Source of the DNA: Serratia nevei
Lineage (GTDB): Bacteria; Pseudomonadota; Gammaproteobacteria; Enterobacterales; Enterobacteriaceae
Assembly: GCF_037948395.1 (NCBI RefSeq)
Contig: NZ_CP149940.1
Location: 1,426,001 to 1,490,000, forward strand
DNA length: 64,000 nt
Direction: 5' to 3'
Shown here: piece after piece, positions 33,366 through 41,891 of the stretch
Numbering within the stretch: position 1 is the first letter of the stretch
Layout: each line of letters opens with the position of its first letter
Notes under the pieces: model-generated
Database searches by the model: none
What the model saw: the letters and a program-made list of their open reading frames with translations, nothing else
Told to the model about the DNA's origin: nothing
Program-made: the position numbers and the translations under genes

Positions 33366-34213
33366 TCTTTAGCGATGGGCTGCTTGCCGCTCAGCTGGCC
33401 CCATTCGCTCCAGGCGCCGTCATACAGCTTGACCTGCGGCGCGCCGAGCGACAGCAGGCCGAACGCCAGCACGGCTGCCGTCACGCCGGAGCCGCAGCTG
33501 GTGATGATCGGCCCGTTGATGTCCACGCCCTTGTCGCTGAAGGTTTGGCGCAGCGCCTCCAGCGATTTGAAGCGGCCGTTCTCCAGCAGCTCGCCGTACG
33601 GAATGTTGATGCTGCCGGGAATATGGCCGCGGTGCAGGCCGGGGCGCGGCTCCGGCGCTTCGGCATAAAAGCGCGGCGCGGCGCGCGCGTCGAGAATTTG
33701 CACCGGCGTGCCTAACGCCTGTTCCACTTGCCGCATATCCACCACCGCGTCGGCGTTGAACCGGGCGTTGAACGTCTGCGGCTCAGGCTGCGCCGGGCCG
33801 GTCTCCAGCGCTTGGCCCAGCGCGGTCCAGCCGTTCAGCCCTTCGTCCAGCACGTAAACATGCCGGGCGCCGAAATTGCGGAAGGTCCACCAGCCGCGCG
33901 GCGCGGAGAACTGGTTGCCCTCATCGTAAATCACCAGGGTATCGCGCTCGCTGATGCCCAGCTTGCCCACCGCCGCGCCAAACTCCGCCGCCGTCGGCAG
34001 CATGTGCGGCAGCGCGGTGTTTTTGTCCGCCACCTCGTCGATATCGAAATAGACCGCGCCAGGGATATGGCCGCGTTCGAACTCGGCAAGCATGTCTTTC
34101 TTCGGCGTCAGCCCGACCGGCGACATCCGGACGTCGATCACCACCAGATTTTCATCGTTGATATGCTGCGCAAGCCATTGGGGAGTCACCAGAAACGGAG
34201 AGTTCATCGTCAT
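33362..34213 (-). CDS. sseA: 3-mercaptopyruvate sulfurtransferase
   Basis: Two-domain rhodanese enzyme that transfers sulfur from 3-mercaptopyruvate, linking cysteine breakdown to persulfide and cyanide detoxification. It has 283 residues. The first, inactive rhodanese domain is about 8-135 (VVIDVRMSP, RGHIPGAVYFD, FSAPRGWWTFRNFG) and the catalytic one about 150-280, with loop Cys240 in SCGSGVTAAVL; CGSGVTA is the mercaptopyruvate-type loop, unlike CRKGVTA of thiosulfate rhodaneses. The ATG at 34213 is chosen, as AGGCG sits 6 bases before it. Single gene, divergent from a Nudix gene. Confidence 0.93.
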   Translation of the reverse strand: MTMNSPFLVTPQWLAQHINDENLVVIDVRMSPVGLTPKKDMLAEFERGHIPGAVYFDIDEVADKNTALPHMLPTAAEFGAAVGKLGISERDTLVIYDEGNQFSAPRGWWTFRNFGARHVYVLDEGLNGWTALGQALETGPAQPEPQTFNARFNADAVVDMRQVEQALGTPVQILDARAAPRFYAEAPEPRPGLHRGHIPGSINIPYGELLENGRFKSLEALRQTFSDKGVDINGPIITSCGSGVTAAVLAFGLLSLGAPQVKLYDGAWSEWGQLSGKQPIAKD

Positions 34214-34313
34214 TGTTCGCCTGTTGTGAAAACGGATTTTCACTATACACCAGGCCGCGCGGGGATGAAGTATGATGTTCAGTCAAAGAGGATGGGCGGG
34301 GAGCGGAGAAAAC

Positions 34314-34736
34314 ATGACGGATCAGGCGTTTGGCGGGGCCAAGATCGCGCTGCTGTGCGACGATCGCTTGCTGGTTTACCAGCGGGACGACAAACCGGGC
34401 ATTCCGTGGCCCGGCCAGTGGGATCTGCCCGGCGGCGGGCGGGAAAACGGCGAAACGCCGCTGCAGTGCGTGCAGCGGGAGACGCAGGAAGAATTCGGCG
34501 TGGCGATCGCCGAATGCCAGGTGACCTGGCGGCGGCGCTACGACGGCATCCTGCCCGGCTCCCCGCCGACCTGGTTTATGGCCGGCGACATCGCCCCGGC
34601 GCAGATCGCCGCCATTCGCTTCGGCGATGAAGGCCAGCGCTGGCAGATGATGCCGGTGGCGCAGTTTATTCACCATCCGCAGGGCATCGAACATCTGCGC
34701 CGCCGGGTGGCGGAGTTTTTGCTTCAGTCCGTCTGA
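34314..34736 (+). CDS. Nudix hydrolase
   Basis: A 140-residue hydrolase of nucleoside-diphosphate-linked substrates. A complete Nudix box spans 41-63: G41, E47, then RETQEEFG with metal-binding E56, E59 and E60. The ATG at 34314 is behind GCGGAGAAAAC; a start at 34272 has no ribosome site. Its 3' end overlaps that of the converging MocR gene by 13 bases. Substrate cannot be predicted. Confidence 0.9.
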   Translation: MTDQAFGGAKIALLCDDRLLVYQRDDKPGIPWPGQWDLPGGGRENGETPLQCVQRETQEEFGVAIAECQVTWRRRYDGILPGSPPTWFMAGDIAPAQIAAIRFGDEGQRWQMMPVAQFIHHPQGIEHLRRRVAEFLLQSV

Positions 34737-36163
34737 GGTTGCAGCACGCCGCTCGGCATCAGCTGGTGGATGGTGGCGCCGACCCGCTGCACCGCTTGTT
34801 CGATCTCCGCCGTCAGCTTAGGTGCATAGTTGATGCGCAGGCAGTTGCGGTATTTGCCGGCGGCGGAAAAGATGCTGCCGACGGCGATCTGCACGCCCTG
34901 CGGCTCGAGATGGCGGTTCAGCCGCAGGGTGTCGAACGCCTCGTCCAGTTCGATCCACAGCATAAAGCCGCCGCGCGGCCGGCTGACGCGGGTGCCGGCC
35001 GGGAAGTGCTTCAGGATAAGGTCGGTCATGCGGTCGCGGTTCTGCTGGTAGCGGGCACGCATGCGCCGCAGGTGCTGCAGATAGTGCCCGCCGCGGATAA
35101 ATTCGGCGATCGCCAGCTGCGGCTGGGTGGCGGTGGCGCCGGAGCCGATGAACTTCATGTGCAGCACCCGCTCCAGGTAGCGGCCGGGCGCGATCCAGCC
35201 CACCCGCAGCCCCGGCGCCAGCGTTTTGGAAAACGAGCTGCACAGCAGCACGCGGCCGTCTTCGTCGAACGACTTGATGGTGCGCGGCCGCGGGTAGTGA
35301 TAGGCGATGTCGCCGTAGACGTCGTCCTCGATGATCGCCGCGTCGTGGCGCTGCGCCAGCGTCAGCAGCCGCTGTTTGTGGGCGTCGGGCATGATGTAGC
35401 CCAGCGGGTTATTGCAGTTGGGCGTCAGCAGGATGGCCTTGACCGGCCACTGTTCCAGCGCCATCTCCAGCGCCGCCAGGCTGACGCCGGTGAGCGGATC
35501 GGTGGGGATTTCCAGCGCCTTGATACCCAGGCCCTTCAGCGTCTGCATGGTGCCGTGGAAGCAGGGCGAGTCGACCGCCACGATGTCGCCGGGTTGGCAA
35601 ACGGCGCGCAGCCCGGCGGAGATCGCTTCCTGGCAGCCGGTGGTGATCAGCAACTGATCGGGGCCGATTTGGCAGCCGGAATCCAGCAGCAGGCGGGCAA
35701 CCTGCTCGCGCAGCGCGGCCACGCCCTGAATGCTGTCGTAGTACAGGCTGCGCAGGTCGCCGTGGCGGGCGGCGTTGCGCAGGGCGACAATCAGCGGTTT
35801 CATCGTCGGTTCGGCGATATCCGGCATGCCGCGCCCCAGCTGGATCAGGCCCTCGCGCGGCCGGCTGCGCACCAGCTCCAGCACCTGCTCCCATTGCGAA
35901 ATGTCTACCGGCCGCTGCACCGGCGCCGTCATGGCGGGCAGCTCGGCCTGCGCGCGCTGCGTATGCACGAAGTAGCCCGACTTCGGCCGCGCTTCCACCA
36001 GGCGCTGTTCCTCGAGCAGTCGGTAGGCTTGCTGTACCGTACTGATGCTGACGCCGTGCTCCTGGCTCAGCGTGCGCACCGAAGGCAGGCGGTGGCCGGC
36101 CGGATACAGCCCTTGCTGAATACGTTGGCTGAGAATGGCGGCCAGGGTGGCGTAGCGTGTCAT
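34724..36163 (-). CDS. MocR/PdxR-type regulator (GntR HTH + aminotransferase domain)
   Basis: A 479-residue regulator: GntR winged helix (about 1-70, LPSVRTLSQEHGVSISTVQQAY) joined to a fold-type I aminotransferase domain with PLP lysine K313 in SSFSKTLAPGLRVGW and D280/D281-Y283 in IIEDDVYGD. Such proteins use PLP or an amino acid aldimine as effector. It is divergent from a DUF1127-GST gene pair across 180 bases, which makes that pair its likely target, as MocR genes usually control a divergent neighbour. Confidence 0.92.
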   Translation of the reverse strand: MTRYATLAAILSQRIQQGLYPAGHRLPSVRTLSQEHGVSISTVQQAYRLLEEQRLVEARPKSGYFVHTQRAQAELPAMTAPVQRPVDISQWEQVLELVRSRPREGLIQLGRGMPDIAEPTMKPLIVALRNAARHGDLRSLYYDSIQGVAALREQVARLLLDSGCQIGPDQLLITTGCQEAISAGLRAVCQPGDIVAVDSPCFHGTMQTLKGLGIKALEIPTDPLTGVSLAALEMALEQWPVKAILLTPNCNNPLGYIMPDAHKQRLLTLAQRHDAAIIEDDVYGDIAYHYPRPRTIKSFDEDGRVLLCSSFSKTLAPGLRVGWIAPGRYLERVLHMKFIGSGATATQPQLAIAEFIRGGHYLQHLRRMRARYQQNRDRMTDLILKHFPAGTRVSRPRGGFMLWIELDEAFDTLRLNRHLEPQGVQIAVGSIFSAAGKYRNCLRINYAPKLTAEIEQAVQRVGATIHQLMPSGVLQPQTD

Positions 36164-36343
36164 ACAGAGGCCTCTTATCGGGATGAAGAATTAAAAAACC
36201 GGTACAGATGCTTTCAAAGTAAACCATTCAGCGGTTTTTTTGGCACAGCTGTATGAAAAAAATAGCGCCAGTGTGAATCTGTATTGTTTTTCTCCCGGCG
36301 AGCATGATGACTGCAACGTGAAAACATCAGGGAGAATAACAAC

Positions 36344-36526
36344 ATGGCTCTGTTTTCTGGTACGCCGCTGCGGCGCTCGGTCGGTTGGTCACGCTGGCAT
36401 CTGTATCTGCTGCGGCACAGAACGAGAAAGGAGCTGTTACTGTTGAACGACAGGCAGCTGGCGGACATCGGCCTGACGCAGGTGGAAGCCCGGCGTGAAG
36501 GCTATAAACCGTTCTGGAAAGAATAA
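36344..36526 (+). CDS. DUF1127 small protein
   Basis: A 60-residue basic protein with the C-terminal DUF1127 motif: LLLNDRQLADIGLTQVEAR (about 33-51), preceded by an Arg/Trp-rich segment. Short DUF1127 proteins in proteobacteria can bind RNA or regulators of phosphate and nutrient stress; the role here is unknown. It has a good GGGAGAATAACAAC ribosome site, and the GST gene starts 9 bases after its stop, so they are probably one operon. Confidence 0.87.
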   Translation: MALFSGTPLRRSVGWSRWHLYLLRHRTRKELLLLNDRQLADIGLTQVEARREGYKPFWKE

Positions 36527-36535
36527 GGAAAACCG

Positions 36536-37159
36536 ATGCTGAGAGTCTTGGGCAAGGCTTCATCGATCAACGTGCGCAAGGTGCTGTGGACCTGCCAGGA
36601 GCTGGGGCTGCCGCTGGCGCGGGAGGACTGGGGCAGCGGCTTCCGCTCCACGCAGGAGCCGGCGTTTCAGGCGCTGAACCCGAACGGCCTGGTGCCGGTG
36701 CTGATCGACGGCGAGCGGGTGCTGTGGGAGTCGAACACCATTTGCCGCTATCTGGCGGGGCGGGAAGGGCGCCGCGATCTGCTGCCGCAGGAACCCGGTG
36801 CGCGCGCGGCGGTGGAGATGTGGATGGACTGGCAGGCCACCGATCTGAACAGCGCCTGGCGCTATGTGTTCATGTCGCGGGTGCGAGGGCATGCAGATTA
36901 TCAGGATGCCGCCAGCCTGGCCGCCGCCGAGCGTGAGTGGAACCGGCTGATGGGGCTGCTGGACAGGCATTTGGCGCAGCACGGCCCTTATGCCGCCGGC
37001 GCCGCCTTCACGCTGGCGGACGTGGTGCTGGGGCTGTCGCTGAATCGCTGGCTGATGACGCCGTTCGAGCGGCCGGATTATGCGGCGCTGGCGGCCTATC
37101 AGCAGCGCCTGCTGCAACGCCCCGGCTACGTGCAGCACGGCGCCAACGGTTTACCGTGA
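36536..37159 (+). CDS. Glutathione S-transferase family protein
   Basis: A 207-residue cytosolic GST: thioredoxin-like N-terminal domain with the glutathione-site segments KASSINVRKVLW (7-18), NPNGLVPVLIDG (about 48-59) and WESNTICRYLA (about 64-74, SNT as the E/S-x-x motif), then a helical domain with AAGAAFTLADVVLGLSLNRW. Ser9 is a candidate catalytic residue. Co-transcribed with the DUF1127 gene. A stem-loop follows the stop. Confidence 0.88.
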   Translation: MLRVLGKASSINVRKVLWTCQELGLPLAREDWGSGFRSTQEPAFQALNPNGLVPVLIDGERVLWESNTICRYLAGREGRRDLLPQEPGARAAVEMWMDWQATDLNSAWRYVFMSRVRGHADYQDAASLAAAEREWNRLMGLLDRHLAQHGPYAAGAAFTLADVVLGLSLNRWLMTPFERPDYAALAAYQQRLLQRPGYVQHGANGLP

Positions 37160-37187
37160 TATGAAATAAACGGTTCATTTTATCTCA

Positions 37188-37213
37188 CCCGGATACGGCA
37201 AGCCGTGTCTGGG
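37188..37213 (+). terminator. Terminator of the DUF1127-GST operon
   Basis: 12-bp stem CCCGGATACGGC/GCCGTGTCTGGG with two G-U pairs and a tight AA loop, followed by CTTTCT; 28 bases past the GST stop. Confidence 0.65.
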
Positions 37214-37286
37214 CTTTCTGCGTTGCATCATCCCGTCAACGTTTCATGAACGGCATCACGAATATGAACTTTATTTTCCCGCGCGC

Positions 37287-37315
37287 TTGTTATTGAAATT
37301 TATATTCCATATAAA
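37287..37315 (+). promoter_or_regulatory. Candidate sigma70 promoter of the Gfo/Idh gene
   Basis: TTGTTA (37287-37292), 17 bases, TATAAA (37310-37315), in an A+T-rich patch 72 bases before the start codon. Confidence 0.6.
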
Positions 37316-37387
37316 CCCGTTATCAGACGGCGCGTTTCATTGAACGGCGCCTGGTTCTACGCAGGATTTCGATCACGGGAGAAAATG

Positions 37388-38518
37388 ATGAAACAGGTAC
37401 GCGTTGGGTTAATCGGCACCGGTTATATCGGGCGTTGTCACGCTATCGCTTATGCGCAGGCCCCCACGGTCTTTCCTCTGAAAGGGGAGCTGGTGCTGGA
37501 GATGCTGGCGGAAGTGACGCCCGAGCTGGCGGCGCAGCGTGCCGGCGAGTTCGGTTTTGCGCGTTCGACCGGCGATTGGCGGCAGCTGGTGGCCGATCCG
37601 GCGATCGACGTGGTGGACATCTGCGCGCCCAACTTCTTGCACAAAGAGATGGCGCTGGAGGCGATCCGCCACGGCAAGCACGTGTATTCGGAAAAGCCGC
37701 TGGCGCTGGACGCCGCCGACGCGGCGGAGATGGTGCAGGCCGCCCGCGCCAAAGGCGTGAAAACGCTGGTCGGTTTCAACTACATGAAGAACCCGACCAG
37801 CCAGCTGGCGCGCGAGATCATCGCCAACGGCGAAATCGGTGAGGTGGTGCATTTTTACGGCACCCACAATGAGGATTATCTGGCCGACCCGCGCACGCCG
37901 ATTGACTGGCACTGCCGCCGCGCCAGCGCTGGGCTGGGTGCGTTGGGGGATCTGGCGGCGCATATCGTCAACATGGCGCACTACCTGGTGGGCGATATCG
38001 TGGCGGTCTCCGGCGATATGCAGACCGTGATCAAACAGCGCCCGGATCCGCAAGACCCGGCGCGCCTGCTGCCGGTGGAAAACGAAGATCAGGCCAGCGC
38101 GCTGCTGCGCTTCGCCGGCGGGGCGATGGGCACTCTCGAAACCTCGCGCATCGCCTGCGGGCGCAAGATGGGGCTGACCTATGTGGTCACCGGCACTAAA
38201 GGCACGCTGAGCTATACCCAGGAACGGATGGCGGAGCTGAAACTGTATCGGCACGATGAGCCGGCGGAGCGGCAGGGGTTCAAAACGCTGTTGGTAGGGC
38301 CGAAGCACCCGGACTACGCGGCGTTCTGCATCAGCGCCGGGCACGGCATCGGCTTTAACGATCAGAAGACGGTGGAGATCCGCGATCTGGTCAACGGCAT
38401 CGCCGCGGGCGATCGCATGTGGCCGGACTTTGAAGAAGGCTGGAAGGTGTCTTGCGTGCTGGATGCGATAGCCGCCTCCGCCGAGCAGCGGCGCTGGCTG
38501 GAGATCAACCGCGATTGA
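37388..38518 (+). CDS. Gfo/Idh/MocA-family oxidoreductase
   Basis: NAD(P)-dependent sugar or inositol-type dehydrogenase, 376 residues. The Rossmann motif is VGLIGTGYIGRCHA (6-19), the conserved EKPLAL loop lies near 105, and the catalytic-type block is DLAAHIVNMAHYLVGDI, whose D and H residues match the usual DxxxH. Monocistronic with its own promoter and a terminator. The ATG at 37388 is preferred by spacing to GGGAG; 37385 is equally in frame. The substrate is not evident and no sugar transporter is adjacent. Confidence 0.9.
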   Translation: MKQVRVGLIGTGYIGRCHAIAYAQAPTVFPLKGELVLEMLAEVTPELAAQRAGEFGFARSTGDWRQLVADPAIDVVDICAPNFLHKEMALEAIRHGKHVYSEKPLALDAADAAEMVQAARAKGVKTLVGFNYMKNPTSQLAREIIANGEIGEVVHFYGTHNEDYLADPRTPIDWHCRRASAGLGALGDLAAHIVNMAHYLVGDIVAVSGDMQTVIKQRPDPQDPARLLPVENEDQASALLRFAGGAMGTLETSRIACGRKMGLTYVVTGTKGTLSYTQERMAELKLYRHDEPAERQGFKTLLVGPKHPDYAAFCISAGHGIGFNDQKTVEIRDLVNGIAAGDRMWPDFEEGWKVSCVLDAIAASAEQRRWLEINRD

Positions 38519-38524
38519 AAATGA

Positions 38525-38553
38525 AATGGCGCTCTCTCGTGGACAGCGCCATT
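38525..38553. terminator. Terminator after the Gfo/Idh gene
   Basis: Perfect 9-bp stem AATGGCGCT/AGCGCCATT, 11-base loop, followed by AATTTGTTAT. It can also act on the converging amidohydrolase transcript. Confidence 0.75.
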
Positions 38554-38559
38554 AATTTG

Positions 38560-38600
38560 TTATGTTGCTAACTTAATATCTTATTAAGCTAGTTACATAA
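38560..38600. repeat. 41-base A+T-rich imperfect palindrome
   Basis: Centre CTTAATA-TCT-TATTAAG (38572-38588, perfect) is flanked by TTATGT..CTA and TAG..ACATAA arms, so the whole 41 bases fold back with three mismatched positions. A further perfect repeat AAGTTGC/GCAACTT (38602-38608/38616-38622) follows and enters the amidohydrolase stop codon. Probably a terminator complex for the minus-strand operon; unusual length. Confidence 0.6.
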
Positions 38601-38620
38601 TAAGTTGCTGACCTGGCAAC

Positions 38621-40492
38621 TTAGAACGAGAAGCACGAACAGCCGAACGCGCCCCAGAAGGCATTTTCATCCGACACCGGGATGCTGGAGCGGCGCGCAA
38701 TGTCATGCTGATGTGCGTGTACGCCGCACGGGCCACAGCATTGGTGCGCCTGGCTCAGCACGCCGACTTTGGCTACCGCCGACGGCGGCGCGGAGCGGTA
38801 ATGACCCGGCACCTGGGTAACCGGCGACCACTCCGGCAGCACCGGCAGCGGCGGCGGCGCCAGCGGCGAGAAGCTGCCGGCGGCGTAGACCACCTTGCCA
38901 TCCACCACCGTCATCACCGACTCTATGCCTTTGATCTGCTCTTCCGGCACGCTGAAATAGTCCTGCGACAGCACCGCCACATCCGCCAGCTGGCCGACCT
39001 TGATCTGGCCTTTCTTGCCCTGTTCGGTGGAGAACCAGGCGCTGCCTTGCGTCCACAGCATCAGCGCCGTTTCGCGATCCAGCCGGGCGCTGTCGTCGTA
39101 CATCGCCATGCCGCCGACGGTGCGGCCGGAAACCAGCCAGTACAGCGCCGTCCACGGGTTGTAGCTGGCGACGCGGGTGGCGTCGGTGCCCAGTCCGACC
39201 GGCAGCTCGGCCGTCAGCATTTTCGCCACCGGCGGCGTATGTTTGGTGGCTTCGATGCCGTAGCGGTCAGCGAAATACTCGCCCTGGAACGCCATGCGGT
39301 GCTGCACCGCAATGCCGCCGCCCAATGCCTTGACCCGCTCGATATTGCGCTCGGTAATGGTTTCGGCGTGGTCGAACAGCCAGTGCAGCCCGTTGAACGG
39401 AATGTCGCGGTTCACCTTCTCGAACACGTCCAGCATGCGGCTGATGGACTCGTCATAGGTGGCGTGCAGGCGGAACGGCCAGCGGTGCTCGACCAGATGA
39501 CGCACCACCCGCTCCAGCTCGTCTTCGGTGCCCGGCGGCAGATCCGGGCGCGGCTGCAGGAAGTCTTCGAAGTCGGCGGCGGAGAACACCAGCATCTCGC
39601 CGGCGCCGTTGTGGCGATAGAAGTCGGTACCCTGACCCGGCTTGAGCATGTCGGTCCACAGCTCGAAGTCTTCCAGCTCCTGCTTCGGCCGCTGGGTGAA
39701 CAGGTTATAGGCGATGCGGATGGTCAGCTGCTTTTTCTCGTGCAGCTCGGCGATCACCTGATAATCCTCCGGGTAGTTCTGGAAGCCGCCGCCGGCGTCG
39801 ATGGCGCTGGTGAGGCCCAGACGGTTCAGCTCGCGCATAAACTGGCGGGTGGAATTAACCTGCTGTTCCAGTGGCAGCTTCGGCCCTTTCGCCAGCGTGG
39901 CGTACAGGATCATGGCGTTGGGCTTGGCGATCAGCATGCCGGTCGGGTTGCCGTTGGCGTCGCGCTGGATCTCGCCGCCCGGCGGGTTCGGCGTGTCTTT
40001 GGTGTAGCCGACCACCTTCAGCGCCGCGCGGTTGAGCAGCGCGCGATCGTAGAGGTGCAGTATGAACACCGGCGTGTCCGGCGCCGCCTGGTTGATCTCG
40101 TCCAGCGTCGGCATGCGGCGCTCGGCGAACTGGAATTCGGTCCAGCCGCCGACCACCCGTACCCACTGCGGGTTCGGCGTGCGCAGCGCCTGTTCTTTCA
40201 ACATGCGCAGGGCGTCGGCCAGCGAAGGCACGCCTTCCCAGCGCAGCTCCAGGTTATAGTTCAGGCCGCCGCGGATCAGGTGCAGGTGCGAGTCGTTCAG
40301 GCCTGGAATAGCGGTATGGCCATGCAGGTCGATCACCTGGGTTTCCGGCCCGGCGTGCTGCATGACTTCGCTTTCGCTACCGACCGCCAGAAACTTGCCG
40401 TCGCGGATGGCGACCGCCTGTGCGGTGGGATTTTGGCGATCGACGGTGTGAAACTTGCCGTTGGTGATGATCAATGAAGCGTGGTGGTTCAT
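38621..40492 (-). CDS. Metal-dependent amidohydrolase (YtcJ-like)
   Basis: A 623-residue amidohydrolase of the YtcJ/exoenzyme-regulator type. Metal ligands include H69 and H71 (GLNDSHLHLIRGG); further landmarks are LHWLFDHAETITERNIERV and the late Asp region VGLGTDATRVASYNPW. After the normal end of the fold (VVDGKVVYAAGSF) there is a tail of about 80 residues with Cys/His clusters (HQCCGPCGVHAHQHD, GAFGCSCFSF), which looks metal-binding. It is last in a three-gene operon with an ABM monooxygenase and a YcaC-like hydrolase, opposite a LysR gene. Substrate unknown. Confidence 0.88.
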   Translation of the reverse strand: MNHHASLIITNGKFHTVDRQNPTAQAVAIRDGKFLAVGSESEVMQHAGPETQVIDLHGHTAIPGLNDSHLHLIRGGLNYNLELRWEGVPSLADALRMLKEQALRTPNPQWVRVVGGWTEFQFAERRMPTLDEINQAAPDTPVFILHLYDRALLNRAALKVVGYTKDTPNPPGGEIQRDANGNPTGMLIAKPNAMILYATLAKGPKLPLEQQVNSTRQFMRELNRLGLTSAIDAGGGFQNYPEDYQVIAELHEKKQLTIRIAYNLFTQRPKQELEDFELWTDMLKPGQGTDFYRHNGAGEMLVFSAADFEDFLQPRPDLPPGTEDELERVVRHLVEHRWPFRLHATYDESISRMLDVFEKVNRDIPFNGLHWLFDHAETITERNIERVKALGGGIAVQHRMAFQGEYFADRYGIEATKHTPPVAKMLTAELPVGLGTDATRVASYNPWTALYWLVSGRTVGGMAMYDDSARLDRETALMLWTQGSAWFSTEQGKKGQIKVGQLADVAVLSQDYFSVPEEQIKGIESVMTVVDGKVVYAAGSFSPLAPPPLPVLPEWSPVTQVPGHYRSAPPSAVAKVGVLSQAHQCCGPCGVHAHQHDIARRSSIPVSDENAFWGAFGCSCFSF

Positions 40493-40513
40493 AACATTCT
40501 CCCGGCGAACCGC

Positions 40514-41059
40514 CTAGCGGCGGGTCAGCCATTGATGAAAAACGCGAGTCACGATAGGCATCCACAGGTACACCACCAGGGCGACCACGGTGGCGTCATT
40601 GAGAAAATGGCCGAGCAGCGAGCCGTCCAGCTGCGGCAGCACCAACCCCCAAAACCAGGGCACCAGATTGGTGGAAGGGAAAATCACCAGCAGGGTGATG
40701 ATGAACTGCTTCCACTGGGGCGGCTGGCGCACGCCGGGGTTGGGCGGGGTAAACCAGAACTCCGCGCCGGGGCGGATCTCGATATGGTCGCTCTCCAGCA
40801 GCAGCGGGGTGACTTCTTCGATGTATTGCTTGCGCAGCGGCGAGTGGATCCAGCGGTACAGGTTGTCGAGGTTGTCGAAGCGGACCAACACCGTATAGGC
40901 CTGTTCGTCGCCGGAAGGGCGAATCACGTTGACGCCCAAATGGCCGGGGAAGCCCGCGGCGTCGGGCATGATGCGGTTCAGCCAGGCCTCATAGGCCTGC
41001 TCGTTCCCCGGCGCCAAACGGTGGGTGATCACCAGCGTGACATGCTGCGGATGGGCCAT
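40514..41059 (-). CDS. ABM-domain monooxygenase with membrane tail
   Basis: A 181-residue protein. The N-terminal half is an antibiotic-biosynthesis-monooxygenase (ABM) dimeric alpha-beta barrel: VTLVITHRLAPGNEQAYEAWL, then AYTVLVRFDNLDNLYRW. The C-terminal half has two hydrophobic helices (FIITLLVIFPSTNLVPWFWG; VVALVVYLWMPIVTRV), anchoring it in the inner membrane. This ABM-plus-two-helices form is a known architecture. The ATG at 41059 is chosen (MAHPQHVTL). It lies 21 bases before the amidohydrolase start. Confidence 0.85.
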   Translation of the reverse strand: MAHPQHVTLVITHRLAPGNEQAYEAWLNRIMPDAAGFPGHLGVNVIRPSGDEQAYTVLVRFDNLDNLYRWIHSPLRKQYIEEVTPLLLESDHIEIRPGAEFWFTPPNPGVRQPPQWKQFIITLLVIFPSTNLVPWFWGLVLPQLDGSLLGHFLNDATVVALVVYLWMPIVTRVFHQWLTRR

Positions 41060-41106
41060 AAAACCGACTCCTGAAAATACCCCGGCGCAGGGCCGGGGCA
41101 AGGGGA

Positions 41107-41751
41107 TTATTTCACCGTGCGAGCCGGTGCGTGGTGCACCATGGTGTAAGCGTAGTCGACGCCCATGCCGTACGCGCCGCTGTGTTCGCGCACCAGCGCC
41201 ATCACCGCGTCGTAGGTATCTTTGCGCGCCCAGTCGCGCTGGTACTCCAGCAGCACCTGCTGCCAGGTCACCGGCACGGCGCCGGCCTGCACCATGCGGT
41301 CGATCGAACGCTCGTGCGCATCGACGGAGGTGCCGCCGGAGGTGTCGGTCACCACATACACTTCATAGCCGGCTTCCAGCGCCATCAGTGCCGGGAAGGT
41401 CAGACACACTTCGGTCCACAGCGCGGAGATCACCAGCTTTTTGCGGCCGGTGGCTTCCACGGCTTTAACGAAGGCCGCGTCTTCCCAGGAGTTCATCGAG
41501 GTGCGTTCAATCGGGGTGATTTCAGGGTGTACCGCCAGCAGTTCCGGCCAGATATAGCCGCTGAAGCTTTCGGTTTCTACCGAGGTGAAAAGGGTTGGCA
41601 CGTTGAAAATCTTGCCCGCCTTCGCCAAGCCAACAACGTTGTTTTTCAGTTGCTGACGATCAATATTAGCCACGCCGAAGGCCATTTGCGGTTGATGATC
41701 GATAAAAATCAGTGCGGAGTTGTCTTTATCAAGCAGTTGAAACTTGGACAT
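41107..41751 (-). CDS. YcaC-like isochorismatase-family hydrolase
   Basis: A 214-residue hydrolase of the isochorismatase superfamily, YcaC subgroup: D18 in LIFIDHQPQMAFGV, R83 in ITPIERTSMNSWED where other members have Lys, and the nucleophile C116 in SALWTEVCLTFPAL. YcaC proteins are octameric and of unknown substrate. First gene of the operon, divergent from a LysR gene 140 bases away. ABM monooxygenase and amidohydrolase genes follow. Confidence 0.9.
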   Translation of the reverse strand: MSKFQLLDKDNSALIFIDHQPQMAFGVANIDRQQLKNNVVGLAKAGKIFNVPTLFTSVETESFSGYIWPELLAVHPEITPIERTSMNSWEDAAFVKAVEATGRKKLVISALWTEVCLTFPALMALEAGYEVYVVTDTSGGTSVDAHERSIDRMVQAGAVPVTWQQVLLEYQRDWARKDTYDAVMALVREHSGAYGMGVDYAYTMVHHAPARTVK

Positions 41752-41891
41752 AATTTACCTTCCCAGTGATATTTCGGTTGAACATCTGATGAGTGTAACG
41801 CCGATAAAACGCATGGTAGGCAGAGGGCGATTTCAAAGATACCGCAGAATTTTTGCCGACTTGTTGAGTTTTTTTATACACGGGAGAAAGC

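Noticed and set aside
38705..40477. 590-codon plus-strand open frame opposite the amidohydrolase
   Set aside because: Antisense shadow of a gene with clear metal-binding motifs; composition is Arg/His-rich with no signature. The same reasoning removed the frames at 34739-36256 and 20185-21531.
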